DNA of 64,000 nt from Paralithodes platypus (Eukaryota; Arthropoda; Malacostraca; Decapoda; Lithodidae), in assembly GCA_032716605.1 (NCBI GenBank), contig CM064571.1, positions 16,620,280 through 16,684,279 of the forward strand. The letters run 5' to 3'. Made by a program: the position numbers and the translations under genes. Each line of letters opens with the position of its first letter. Position 1 is the stretch's first letter. Below, piece by piece: positions 21,341 to 33,400 of the stretch. The notes beneath the pieces were generated by a model, which saw only the letters and a list, made by a program, of their open reading frames with translations, did not search any database and was not told the DNA's origin.

Positions 21341-21559
21341 ACATTTGAACGGGCCTAAGAAATATAAAGAAGAGGTTTGTATCGATTGTGAACAGTATTG
21401 TTCGCATGTGTAGGGAGGATCCTCTCACACAGCACTTCTAGACAAAGTAGAAAAGAAAGACTTTCGTCTCGTTAACTCCCGTCCACTCACCGATTAACTG
21501 CAATCTCTCTCTCTTTATCTCTTCGCAGCAATGTTGCATCATCTCGGTATTATACGACT

Positions 21560-21860
21560 ATTAGGGTACAATAATCAGTGTTCCTCAGTGCTCTCTCAGT
21601 GAATACCACCTCCTCTACGTAGAGCACGTAGCACCCGTCTTGCAACACAATCCCACCCCTACTCTGTGCAACTCTCCAACCCTACAGTGAAACGATATTT
21701 CCTATTTTTTTTTTTTCTATTCAACAGCTAAGCTCTGGAACTTTCTCCCTGAATCCATCCTGCCCTCATCCTATGACTTAAATTGCTTCAAACTCTGGGC
21801 GTCCAGGCATTTTGGCTTGTACATTCATTGATTTTGGCCCTGTCACAATTTCAACTCTGG
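21560..21860 (+). pseudogene. Non-LTR retrotransposon RT C-terminal relic
   Basis: Conceptual translation contains STAKLWNFLPESILPSSYDL and NCFKLWASRHFGLY. These resemble the 'AKLWNSLPxSI...DLxxFKxxxxxHL' end of many LINE reverse transcriptase ORFs. The frame is broken and a poly(T) run sits at 21708. Source clade not determined. Confidence 0.5.
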
Positions 21861-22287
21861 GGGAGGCATTTGTCACATGCAGTTTTGCCATTTGTCTCCC
21901 TCATCCACAAAGACAAATACACATGTTGTATATCCTGTATATCTGGCTCGTGTAAGATATTTTATTAATCTAGCAAACTATCTGCATACCTATCTATCCG
22001 TGTATCTATCTGCATACCTATCTATCCGTGTATCTATCCCTTCCCTTCCTCCCTTCATTCCAAGCCATACCGCCCCAGCCCCCCAGCACCAGCAGTAGGA
22101 GCAGCACAGGTCTGCACAGGTAAGGGGGGAGGGGTGGAGGGCTAATTGTAGGTAGGAAGGTGAGAAGACGCAGGGTAATTACCGTCTCAGGTGTGAAGAT
22201 GGGCAGGTGAGACGATCGTTAACCTGCTCATTAGGGGAGGGGAAGGTGCGGTGGTTGGGGCAGCAGGGAGAGAGACAGAGAGAGAGA

Positions 22288-22600
22288 TTCAGATTCAGAT
22301 TATTTTATTTCCATTAAATATACAATGGCTGTTCATACAATAGAATCAACTTAAACAAATGACATAGTACATAGACACTTGGACTATCTCTCCGGAATGA
22401 ACCGCAGGATCTTTGAAATACTAACCATTCCCTGTGCTCCTAGAGATTTAGATTCAGATTATTTTCTTCTGTTAAATATACAATGGCTCTTCATACAATA
22501 AAATAATTTTAAACAAATTACATAATGCATAATACATAATACATTAACAGTGTCGGTAAGAGTTTATAGATAAATAACTCCTACCAGAAATACGTTAAAC
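22288..22600 (-). repeat. Two retroposon 3' ends in tandem with (TGAATC)n tails
   Basis: GATTCAGATTCAGATTATTT at 22288 and GATTTAGATTCAGATTATTT at 22446 are each followed by TTAAATATACAATGGCT and TTCATACAATA. On the minus strand each ends with AATAAAATAATCTGAATC-like sequence, a LINE/SINE 3' end. The copies are about 158 bp apart and diverged. Confidence 0.55.
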
Positions 22601-22706
22601 ATATGTAAAATAGATTAGGAATGGGTTAAAAATATAGAGAACGTGATCAATTCTCACTCTATATGATCTTCTAAAATGTGCCTCTTTAGTCTGGTAGTAT
22701 GAAGAC

Positions 22707-22713
<7 letters not shown>

Positions 22714-22747
<34 letters not shown>

Positions 22748-22979
22748 AAGTAATAATAGTAATAATTGTAAAAATGATAGCAATACAATATTTCTTAAAA
22801 GAGAGAGAGAGAGAGAGAGAATGGAGGGTTGGGGAGGGGGGGGGGGTGGAAAGGATAGTAATTTGAATGGTCAGACAAATATATATTTAACAAAGAGAGA
22901 GAGAGGTTAATTCACATAATTTAAAATAAAAAAGGAATGTTAAATATAACAAGTAACTATATATTATACTATATAAATA

Positions 22980-23044
<65 letters not shown>

Positions 23045-23045
23045 T
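22714..23045. repeat. (AAT)n, (GA)n, poly(G) and (TA)n tracts
   Basis: AAT at 22709-22745, GA at 22801-22820, G run near 22840, TA at 22983-23036. No gene. Confidence 0.95.
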
Positions 23046-23100
23046 CATGGAATAATATGTTCCGATTATCTTGAAGTTTTCAATACTTATGGAATTCCGT

Positions 23101-23436
23101 TTATGGGGAGGTTTTTAGTTTGGTCTCTGGATATCCATCAAGCTTAAGATTACACCCCCTTGAGCCCCTTTCAAGATAAATTTGTACATTTTTCGGTAGA
23201 AAAATGTCCCGGCTGAAGGCCGGTTCCTCTTATATTACAGGCTCGCTGTCGCTCGCCAGGATAAAATCGACACCTAAATGGCATGAAAGGTTTTAAAATT
23301 GACAGAAATGGGTCGAAGGTTCTTAAAATCGTCAAAATAATGGGGCGAACGTCTTAAAATTAGAAAAGCAATGGGGCTAAACATGAGGGAGAAAGGAGTC
23401 AAGAAAAAAATCCCTCAAGTGGATATCTCCCCTTAA
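23101..23436 (-). mobile_element. Fam-G element
   Basis: TTATGGGGAGGTTTTTAG ... GTGGATATCTCCCCTTAA. The left TTAA has changed to TTAT. The core is GGCTCGCTGTCGCTCGCC. Confidence 0.9.
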
Positions 23437-23728
23437 AGCCTGACGATTTAATTCACCAAAGAATCCTGCAACGCAATATAATCAACATTTTAAATACATT
23501 AATATCTGGCCAGGCAGGAGAAAGAACCTTGTATGGTGGGTGGGTGGGTAGGAAAGGGTTACGGGTGGGGTTTCCAAATAGATGGTGGCTGATAGGGGGG
23601 GGGGGGGGGGGCAAGATGATTGGAAGAGGGGATGTGATAGGAGATTCGTTCCACAGATTATTGTGGTTACTCGGATATAACTCCCAGCCCTATATACAGC
23701 CGTAACGGGGAATTATAGGGGCAACTGC

Positions 23729-23764
<36 letters not shown>

Positions 23765-24060
23765 CATGGGTGTACTGTATAATGTCTACATGTATGTGTT
23801 TGTACTATGTGCGTGTATTTGTGTGTTAAATATCAGTGATAATATCTAAAAGAAAAATGCAAAATAAGGAAGTGCTTTAATTGAAAGAAAACACTTAATT
23901 ATACATGGAAAAAACACTTACTACAAGTGAGAACATATTATTGATTCGTTTTTCTTAATTTTAAGATAAGGTTGTATCAGAAGAGCAAATAAATATTCAT
24001 AATGAAAGTCGTTTTTTGTTTACAGAGAGTTTAGTGTGCATATGGATATGTGTTCACGTC

Positions 24061-24108
<48 letters not shown>

Positions 24109-24408
24109 GGGAGGGCGGGGGAGTATTAAAAGAGAGTGAAAATGAGACATAGAAAATGCAAAATAAAATAAAATAGAATGAGAGTGAATCCTACCCACCA
24201 CCACCACCACCACCACCCCAACCACCACCTCTCCCTCCCCGTAAGCACTTCCTGAATACCTTAACCAGACACCTTATAAACACAGAGGTCATCAGTGGTG
24301 GAGAATATATACCGAGAGCCCATTTACCCGACACCTTTGTCAAGTAAATAGATAGTTTCCACTGAGGATCGGCTGATTGGTCGATAAGGGAGAGAGAGTT
24401 AAGGCAGA
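23437..24408. other. No gene; G-run, GA, GT and CCA simple repeats
   Basis: Poly(G) at 23597-23612, GA at 23731-23762, GT at 24062-24102, CACCAC at 24195-24218. The remainder is AT-rich and unrecognised. Confidence 0.7.
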
Positions 24409-24746
24409 TTAAGGGGAGGTTTTTAGTTTGGTCTCTAGATATCCATCAAGCTTAAGATTGCACCCCCTTGAGCTCCTTTCAAGATAAATTTGTGCATTTT
24501 TCGGTAGAAAAATTTCCCGGCTGAAAACCGGTTCTTCTTATATTACAGGCTCGCTATCGCTCGCCAGGATAAAATAGACACCTAAATGGCACAAAAGGTC
24601 TTACAATTGACAGAAATGGGTCGAAAGTTCTTAAAATCGTCAAAATAATGGGGCGAACGTCTTAAAATTAGAAAAGCAATAGGGCTCTAAACATGAGGGA
24701 GAAAGGAGTCAAGAAAAAAATCCCTCAAGTGGAAATGTCCCCTTAA
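24409..24746 (-). mobile_element. Fam-G element
   Basis: TTAAGGGGAGGTTTTTAG ... GGAAATGTCCCCTTAA with an intact core. Very similar to 23101-23436 and 42152-42490, and shares their TCTCTAGATATCC variant. Confidence 0.92.
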
Positions 24747-24916
24747 AGCAAGGGGACATGTATAATTGGCCACACATCCTGTTGTTAGATGTTACCTTTA
24801 TTGTCATTCTTTATTAGTTATTTAGGATTATAATAAATGGAAAGCAAATTAACCTTTTCCTGTGTAAGTCATTATTTGTATTTGTAATATCGCCTCTCCA
24901 TACCCCTATATCGTTG

Positions 24917-25120
24917 TTAACCCCTTCTGTATCGCAGACGTTATCTAGTTAAATGTAGACGATGGTGTGAAGTTTAGGCAGGATATATTATAGGTATAAG
25001 GATTAATTGGGATAGTTTTGTGGCCTTGTAATTGGTAGACGTCCTTCTTAAGCTGAATATAATGGTCTAAATGGAGCCGAAATCAAATATAAAGTACGTC
25101 GCCGGTATAGAAGGGGTTAA
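24917..25120. mobile_element. Fam-P element, slightly shortened
   Basis: TTAACCCCTTCTGTATCGCA ... CGCCGGTATAGAAGGGGTTAA, 204 bp, uninterrupted. Confidence 0.88.
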
Positions 25121-25227
25121 AGAGGAAAGTTGTAGAGGCAAACAAACAAACAAACAAGTAAATATATAAATATAACAAATAATAACATATTATTGAAAAA
25201 TACAAAATAAATAGAAGTTACCCACCA

Positions 25228-25564
25228 TTAAGGGGAGATATCCACTTGAGGGACTTATTTCTGGAACCCTTTCTCCCTCATGTTTAGCCCCATTGCTTTT
25301 GAGATAATAAGACGTTCGTCCCATTAGTTTGGCGATTTTAAGAACTTTCGCCCCATTTCTGTCAATTTTAAGACCGTTCGTGCCATTTTAGGTGTCTATT
25401 TTTCCCTGGCGAGCGATAGCGAGCCTGTATTTTAAGAAGAACCGGCCTTCGGCCGGGAAATTTTTCTACCGAAAAATTTACAAATTTATCTTGAAAGGGG
25501 GTCTAGGGAGTGTAATTTTAAGTTTGATGGATATCTAGGGAACAAACTAAAAACCTCCCCTTAA
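25228..25564 (+). mobile_element. Fam-G element, reference copy
   Basis: TTAA at both ends with GGGGAGATATCCACTTGAGG and AAAAACCTCCCC termini. The left half holds about 3.5 tandem modules of about 31 bp (GCCCCATTGCTTTTGAGATA..., GTCCCATTAGTTTGGCGATT..., GCCCCATTTCTGTCAATTTT..., GTGCCATTTTAGGTGTC...). Then come core GGCGAGCGATAGCGAGCC, hairpin CCGGCCTTCGGCCGG, and CTACCGAAAAATTTACAAAT. No protein coding. Confidence 0.92.
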
Positions 25565-25858
25565 ATATCAACAGTTGAGGTGAGCTTGAATACCCATATT
25601 TTCCATATATTAGGAAGACGAAGAGTTAAAATATATAATAATCTCCAGTAGATATAGTATGAGGCTGTTCCATATAAAACGGGATATGTTTTGTAAAATA
25701 TTATATCCACTATCGGATGTAGCCTACGGTTCCCTGCACAAGTCCCTCTGAGCCTCTCTGAGATTATATTTATGGAAGTAATAATAGTATAATTGAATTT
25801 AGAGGATAGTGTCTTATTTAGAGGATAGTGTCTTATTTCACAGCTGCACAGTAAGGGA
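25565..25858. other. Unrecognised spacer with 22-bp duplication
   Basis: TTTAGAGGATAGTGTCTTAT is present twice in tandem near 25798-25838; otherwise no feature. Confidence 0.6.
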
Positions 25859-28823
25859 AATTCATTACTGTATAGCAAACAACACTCCTAATTCATTACT
25901 GCATAGCAAACAACACTCCTAATTCATTACTGTATAGCAAACAACACTCCTAATTCATTACTGTATAGCAAACAACACTCCTAATTCATTACTGTATAGC
26001 AAACAACACTCCTAATTCATTACTGTATAGCAAACAACACTCCTAATTCATTACTGTATAGCAAACAACACTCCTAATTCATTACTGCATAGCAAACAAC
26101 ACTCCTAATTCATTACTGTATAGCAAACAACACTCCTAATTCAATACTGTATAGCAAACAACACTCCTAATTCATTACTGCATAGCAAACAACACTCCTA
26201 ATTCAATACTGTATAGCAAACAACACTCCTAATTCATTACTGCATAGCAAACAACTCCTAATTCATTACTGCATAGCAAACAACACTCCTAATTCATTAC
26301 TGCATAGCAAACAACACTCCTAATTCATTACTGTATAGCAAACAACACTCCTAATTAATTACTGTATAGCAAACAACACTCCTAATTCATTACTGCATAG
26401 CAAACAACACTCCTAATTTATTACTGCATAGCAAACAACACTCCTAATTCATTACTGCATAGCAAACAACACTCCTAATTCATTACTGTATAGCAAACAA
26501 CACTCCTAATTCATTACTGCATAGCAAACAACACTCCTAATTCATTACTGCATAGCAAACAACACTCCTAATTCATTACTGTATAGCAAATAACACTCCT
26601 AATTCATTACTGTATAGCAAACAACACTCCTAATTCATTACTGTATAGCAAACAACACTCCTAATTCATTACTTTATAGCAAACAACACTCCTAATTCAT
26701 TACTGTATAGCAAACAACACTCCTAATTCATTACTTTATAGCAAACAACACTCCTAATTCATTACTGTATAGCAAACAACACTCCTAATTCATTACTGTA
26801 TAGCAAACAACACTCCTAATTCATTACTGCATAGCAAACAACACTCCTAATTCATTACTGCATAGCAAACAACACTCCTAATTCATTACTGCATAGCAAG
26901 CAACACTCTTAATTCATTACTGCATAGCAAACAACACTCCTAATTCATTACTGCATAGCAAACAACACTCTTAATTCATTACTGCATAGCAAACAACACC
27001 TAATTCATTACTGCATAGCAAACAACACTCCTAATTCATTACTGCATAGCAAACAACACTCTTAATTCATTACTGCATAGCAAACAACACTCCTAATTCA
27101 TTACTGCATAGCAAACAACACTCTTAATTCATTACTGCATAGCAAACAACACCTAATTCATTACTGCATAGCAAACAACACTCCTAATTCATTACTGCAT
27201 AGCAAACAACACTCCTAATTCATTACTGCATAGCAAACACCACTCCTAATTCATTACTGCATAGCAAACAACACTCCTAATTAATTACTGCATAGCAAAC
27301 AACACTCCTAATTCATTACTGTATAGCAAACAACACTCCTAATTCATTACTGCATAGCAAACAACACTCTTAATTCATTTCTTCATAGCAAACAACACTC
27401 CTAATTCAATACTGCATAGCAAACAACACCTAATTCATTACTGTATAGCAAACAACACTCCTAATTCATTACTGTATAGCAAACAACACTCCTAATTTAT
27501 TACTGCATAGCAAACAACACTCCTAATTCATTACTGTATAGCAAACAACACTCCTAATTCATTACTGCATAGCAAACAACACTCTTAATTCATTACTGCA
27601 TAGCAAACAACACTCCTAATTCATTACTGCATAGCAAACAACACTCCTAATTCAATACTGCATAGCAAACAACACTCCTAATTCATTACTGCATAGCAAA
27701 CAACACTCCTAATTCATTACTGCATAGCAAACAACACTCCTAATTCATTACTGCATAGCAAACAACACTCCTAATTCATTACTGCATAGCAAACAACACT
27801 CCTAATTCATTACTGTATAGCAAACAACACTCCTAATTCATTACTGCATAGCAAACAACACTCCTAATTCATTACTGTATAGCAAACAACACTCCTAATT
27901 CATTACTGCATAGCAAACAACACTCTTAATTCATTACTGCATAGCAAACAACACTCCTAATTCATTACTGCATAGCAAACAACACTCCTAATTCATTACT
28001 GCATAGCAAACAACACTCCTAATTCATTACTGCATAGCAAACAACACCTAATTCATTACTGCATAGCAAACAACACTCCTAATTCATTACTGCATAGCAA
28101 ACAACACTCCTAATTCATTACTGCATAGCAAACAACACTCCTAATTCATTACTGCATAGCAAACAACACTCCTAATTCATTACTGTATAGCAAACAACAC
28201 TCCTAATTCATTACTGCATAGCAAACAACACTCCTAATTCATTACTGTATAGCAAACAACACTCCTAATTCATTACTGCATAGCAAACAACACTCTTAAT
28301 TCATTACTGCATAGCAAACAACACTCCTAATTCATTACTGCATAGCAAACAACACTCCTAATTCATTACTGCATAGCAAACAACACTCCTAATTCATTAC
28401 TGCATAGCAAACAACACCTAATTCATTACTGCATAGCAAACAACACTCCTAATTCATTACTGCATAGCAAACAACACTCCTAGTTCATTACTGCATAGCA
28501 AACAACACCTAATTCATTACTGCATAGCAAACAACACTCCTAATTCATTACTGCATAGCAAACAACACTCTTAATTCATTACTGCATAGCAAACAACACC
28601 TAATTCATTACTGCATAGCAAACAACACTCCTAATTCATTACTGCATAGCAAACAACACTCTTAATTCATTACTGCATAGCAAACAACACTCCTAATTCA
28701 TTACTGCATAGCAAACAACACTCCTAATTCATTACTGCATCGCAAACAACACTCCTAATTCATTACTGCATAGCAAACAACACTCCTAATTCATTACTGC
28801 ATAGCAAACAACACTCCTAATTC
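25859..28823. repeat. 31-bp minisatellite, about 95 copies
   Basis: Unit ATTCATTACTGTATAGCAAA plus CAACACTCCTA. Variants are GTATAG/GCATAG, CTCCTAA/CTCTTAA, and a 29-bp form lacking CT. GTATAG units dominate the left end and GCATAG units the right. A block of 12 units recurs at 370-bp offset. The right end runs straight into a truncated Fam-G. Confidence 0.98.
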
Positions 28824-28914
28824 ATTTTTGTAGAAAGGGGGTCTAGGGGGTGTAATGTTAAGCTTGATGGGAAGTCTAGCGAACTAACTAAAAATCTCCC
28901 CTATTAATATGTTG
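28824..28914 (+). mobile_element. Fam-G 3' fragment at the minisatellite border
   Basis: AGAAAGGGGGTCTAGGGGGT, GTAATGTTAAGCTTGATGG and AAAAATCTCCCCTATTAA are the last 90 or so bases of a Fam-G element. The first 240 bp or so are absent. Confidence 0.8.
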
Positions 28915-29130
28915 TCACACCGAGCGCTTTAATCCAGAAACTTTTGCAGGTAATTTTGGCAATATTTCTGGACTATCTGGCACTGGTATTGACGACTAGA
29001 CTGAAGGTAGATTCGTATATAAGTTTTATTAGGTTCTGCCAGGCCAAAGTTGAGGGGAAAAGTGCTTGAGCGAATCCGCATTCGATTAGTAATAGATTTG
29101 GAGAAGGCACGAAAATGGATATTACACTTC
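28915..29130. other. Unrecognised; possibly a decayed Harbinger-type MITE
   Basis: TGTCACACCGAGCGCTTTAA at the left and AAAAGTGCTTGAGCGAATCC at the right are loosely inverted. The support is weak. Confidence 0.25.
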
Positions 29131-29157
29131 TTAACCGAGTACCAGCGACGTGTGTTA

Positions 29158-29368
29158 AGCCGGTATCACACGAGAGCTTTTATAGTCAACATTCTTTGAT
29201 CAATATTTGTCTGGCCACATTTATGGAATATTTTGAACTGGTATCGGAAACTAGACGGATCATAGATGAACTTAGGCAACCGAAACAGTTTATAGGTTGA
29301 CTACATAAGCTGCCAGACCAGTGTTGAGGATAAATGTTGAGTGAAAAAGCGCTCGTGTGATACCGGGT
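29158..29368. mobile_element. Fam-H (Harbinger-like MITE) nested in Fam-P
   Basis: TTA-AGCCGGTATCACACGAGAGC ... GCTCGTGTGATACCGGGT-TTA. 211 bp, target duplicate TTA, ends starting AGCC like the Harbinger transposon at 15317. Internal sequence is similar to 36963-37175 at the ends. Confidence 0.82.
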
Positions 29369-29409
29369 TTACACGTTATTGTCGCTATATTTAGGCGATA
29401 TTATGCAGC

Positions 29410-29745
29410 TTAAGGGGAGATTTCCACTTGAGTTTTTTTTTTCTTGACCCCTTTCTCTCTCATGTTTAGCCCCATTGCTTTTGATATTTTAAGACGTTCG
29501 CCCCATCAGTTTGACGATTTTAAGAACTTTCGCCCATTTTCTGTCAATTTTAAGACTTTTCGTGCCATTTAGGTGTCGATTTTTTCCTGGCGAGCGACAG
29601 CGAGCCTGTAATTTAAGAGTAACCGGCCTTTGGCCGGGACATTTTTCTACCGAAAAATGTACAAATTTATCTTGAAAGGGGGTCTAGGGGCTGTAATGTT
29701 AAGCTTGATGGAAGTCTAGCGAACTAACTAATAACCTCCCCTTAA
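29410..29745 (+). mobile_element. Fam-G element nested in Fam-P
   Basis: TTAAGGGGAGATTTCCACTT ... AATAACCTCCCCTTAA, inserted in the host's GCAG-TTTAA-GAAGGATC site. Confidence 0.92.
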
Positions 29746-29970
29746 GAAGGATCTGCGGTAGTGTAAAGGGTTGGTTGAGATATTTAGAAGCCTTATTATT
29801 GCTACCGGTCCTTCCTAAGCTTAATCCAATCGTCTAATCATTGCCAGAATATAATAACATGGATGTCACTAATACTGAACGGGTTAAATGTTCAGTTGAT
29901 TAGCAAATTAAGCTTAACCCCTTCTGTACCGGGGACGTCTTTTTAATGTTTATTCTAGCTATGTTTAGAG

Positions 29971-30210
29971 GAGTTTGTGCTGTTTTAGAGGAGTTTGTGC
30001 TGTTTTAGAGGAGTTTGTGCTGTTTTAGAGGAGTTTGTGCTGTTTTAGAGGAGTTTGTGCTGTTTTAGAGGAGTTTGTGCTGTTTTAGAGGAGTTTGTGC
30101 TGTTTTAGAGGAGTGTGTGCTGTTTTAGAGGAGTGTGTGCTGTTTTAGAGGAGTTTGTGCTGTTTTAGAGGAGTTTGTGCTGTTTTAGAGGAGTTTGTGC
30201 TGTTTTAGAG
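29971..30210. repeat. 20-bp minisatellite inside Fam-P, about 12 copies
   Basis: Unit TGTTTTAGAGGAGTTTGTGC, nearly perfect. It corresponds to the single TGTTTAGACGATTTTGTGC-like segment in normal Fam-P copies, so it grew from the element's own arm. Confidence 0.95.
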
Positions 30211-30273
30211 AGATATGTGGTAGTAAAAAGGGATAAGTGAGATAGTTCAAAGTCTGTTCATTGTTTTAGGCCC

Positions 30274-30609
30274 TTAAGGGGGGATTTCCACTTGAGGGAT
30301 AATTTTGTCTTCACCCCTTTCTCCCTCATGTTTAGCCCCATTGCTTCTGAGACTTTAAGACGTTCGTCCCATTAGTTTGGCGATTTTAGGAAGTTTCGCC
30401 TTATTTCTGTCAATTTTAAGACATTTCGTGCCATTTAGGTGTCGATTATTTCCTGGCGAGAGATAGCGAGCCTGTAATTTAAGAGATCGGCCTTCGGCCG
30501 GGAAATGTGTCTACCGAAAAATGTAGAAATTGATCTTGAAAGGGGGTCTAGGGGGTGTCATTTTAAGCTTGATGGAGGTCTAGGGAACAAACTGAATACC
30601 TCCCCTTAA
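30274..30609 (+). mobile_element. Fam-G element nested in Fam-P
   Basis: TTAAGGGGGGATTTCCACTT ... AATACCTCCCCTTAA. The core is changed to GGCGAGAGATAGCGAGCC. Confidence 0.92.
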
Positions 30610-30918
30610 TAAACTGAGTAAAATCGTCTAATAGTGGCCAGAATAAAGTTAAAATACGACACCGGTACAGAAGGGGTTAAGATAGATAAGTGTACTATCT
30701 ATGTTGGCTGTTGTGGAATAGCTTTCTTATAAGTACAGTGATCAGCTCAGGGACGGTAGATACTTCCTAACGTAAAGAGAATAGCCATCTAAGAATCTAT
30801 CTATCTATCTATCTATCTATTGCCGGACGCCATCTAAGAATGTCCTAGCGAAATATGCCCAACTCTACCTCAACTGATTCTAAACTACATTAACCCCTTC
30901 TGTACCGGGGCCACCTTT

Positions 30919-31254
30919 TTAAGGGGAGGTATTTAGTTTGTTCCCTACTTTTTCATCAAGCTTAAAATTACATCCCCTAGACCCCCTTTCAAGATAAATT
31001 TGTACATTTTTCGGTAGAAAAATTTCCCGGCCGGAGGCCGGTTGCTCTTAAATTGCAGGCTCGCTGTCGCTCGCCAGGAAAAAATCGACACCTTAATGGC
31101 ACGAAAGGGCTTAAAATTGACAGAAATGGGGCAAAATGTCTTAAAATATCCAAACAACTAGGGCGAAGGTCTTAAAATCTCAAAAGCAATGGGGCTAAAC
31201 ATGAGGGAGAAAGGGATCCAGAAAATAATCCCTCAAGTGGAAATCTCCCCTTAA
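30919..31254 (-). mobile_element. Fam-G element nested in Fam-P
   Basis: TTAAGGGGAGGTATTTAG ... GGAAATCTCCCCTTAA; core GGCTCGCTGTCGCTCGCC. Confidence 0.92.
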
Positions 31255-31370
31255 GTTTATTCTGGCTGCTGTTAGACGATTGTATTCACTTTCAAATTCC
31301 AGCAATCAACAGGCTTCGAACTATCTCGCTTAACCCTTTTCACTACCACAGATCCTTCTTAAACTCCACA

Positions 31371-32563
31371 AAACCGTCTAACTATATAGCAACAATTAAA
31401 CCGTCTAACTATATAGCAACAATTAAACCGTCTAACTATATAGTAACAATTAAACCATCTAACTATATAGCAACAATTAAACCGTCTAACTATATAGCAA
31501 CAATTAAACCGTCTAACTATATAGCAACAATTAAACCGTCTAACTATATAGTAACAATTAAACCGTCTAACTATATAGCACCAATTAAACCGTCTAACTA
31601 TATAGCAACAATTAAACCGTCTAACTATATAGCACCAATTAAACCGTCTAACTATATAGCAACAATTAAACCGTCTAACTATATAGTAACAATTAAACCG
31701 TCTAACTATATAGCAACAATTAAACCGTCTAACTATATAGTAACAATTAAACCGTCTAACTATATAGCACCAATTAAACCGTCTAACTATATAGCACCAA
31801 TTAAACCGTCTAACTATATAGCACCAATTAAACCGTCTAACTATATAGCAACAATTAAACCGTCTAACTATATAGTAACAATTAAACCGTCTAACTATAT
31901 AGCACCAATTAAACCGTCTAACTATATAGCAACAATTAAACCGTCTAACTATATAGCACCAATTAAACCGTCTAACTATATAGCAACAATTAAACCGTCT
32001 AACTATATAGCACCAATTAAACCGTCTAACTATATAGCAACAATTAAACCGTCTAACTATATAGTAACAATTAAACCGTCTAACTATATAGCACCAATTA
32101 AACCGTCTAACTATATAGCAACAATTAAACCGTCTAACTATATAGCAACAATTAAACCGTCTAACTATATAGCAACAATTAAACCGTCTAACTATATAGT
32201 AACAATTAAACCGTCTAACTATATAGCAACAATTAAACCGTCTAACTATATAGCAACAATTAAACCGTCTAACTATATAGCAACAATTAAACCGTCTAAC
32301 TATATAGCACCAATTAAACCGTCTAACTATATAGCAACAATTAAACCGTCTAACTATGTAGTAACAATTAAACCGTCTAACTATATAGCAACAATTAAAC
32401 CGTCTAACTATATAGTAACAATTAAACCGTCTAACTATATAGCAACAATTAAACCGTCTAACTATATAGTAACAATTAAACCGTCTAACTATATAGCACC
32501 AATTAAACCGTCTAACTATATAGCACCAATTAAACCGTCTAACTATATAGCAACAATTAAATT
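31371..32563. repeat. 27-bp minisatellite inside Fam-P, about 44 copies
   Basis: Unit AACCGTCTAACTATATAGCA plus ACAATTA. It corresponds to the single AAATCGTCTAATAGTAGCCAG segment of other copies. Unit variants are GCAACA, GCACCA and GTAACA, interspersed. Confidence 0.97.
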
Positions 32564-32594
32564 ATGAAGATAGCGCCGGTACAGAAGGGGTTAA

Positions 32595-33400
<806 letters not shown>

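Larger units (their letters stand above)
29131..29887. mobile_element. Composite Fam-P with nested Fam-H and Fam-G
   Basis: Starts TTAACCGAGTACCAGCGACG and ends AATACTGAACGGGTTAA. Removing Fam-H (with one TTA) and Fam-G (with one TTAA) leaves 211 bp, close to intact Fam-P. The rejoined sequences GACGTGTGTTACACGTTATT and TATGCAGCTTAAGAAGGATC match the family. Confidence 0.85.
29914..30680. mobile_element. Composite Fam-P with internal minisatellite and nested Fam-G
   Basis: TTAACCCCTTCTGTACCGGG ... ACCGGTACAGAAGGGGTTAA. It contains a 20-bp array (29971-30210) in the left arm and a Fam-G (30274-30609) at a right-arm TTAA. The flanks rejoin as AGGCCCTTAATAAACTGAGT, matching GGCCCTTTTTAAGCTGAAT in other copies. 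Confidence 0.88.
30890..32594. mobile_element. Composite Fam-P with nested Fam-G and large internal minisatellite
   Basis: TTAACCCCTTCTGTACCGGG ... GCGCCGGTACAGAAGGGGTTAA. The Fam-G insert (30919-31254) is in the left TIR region; the 27-bp array (31371-32563) is in the right arm. Between them lies normal Fam-P sequence (TTATTCTGGCTGCTGTTAGACGATT). Confidence 0.88.

Noticed and set aside
25859..28823. Regularly repeated 31-bp units resembling a CRISPR array
   Set aside because: There are no spacers: units are contiguous tandem repeats. The context is eukaryotic, with no cas genes.
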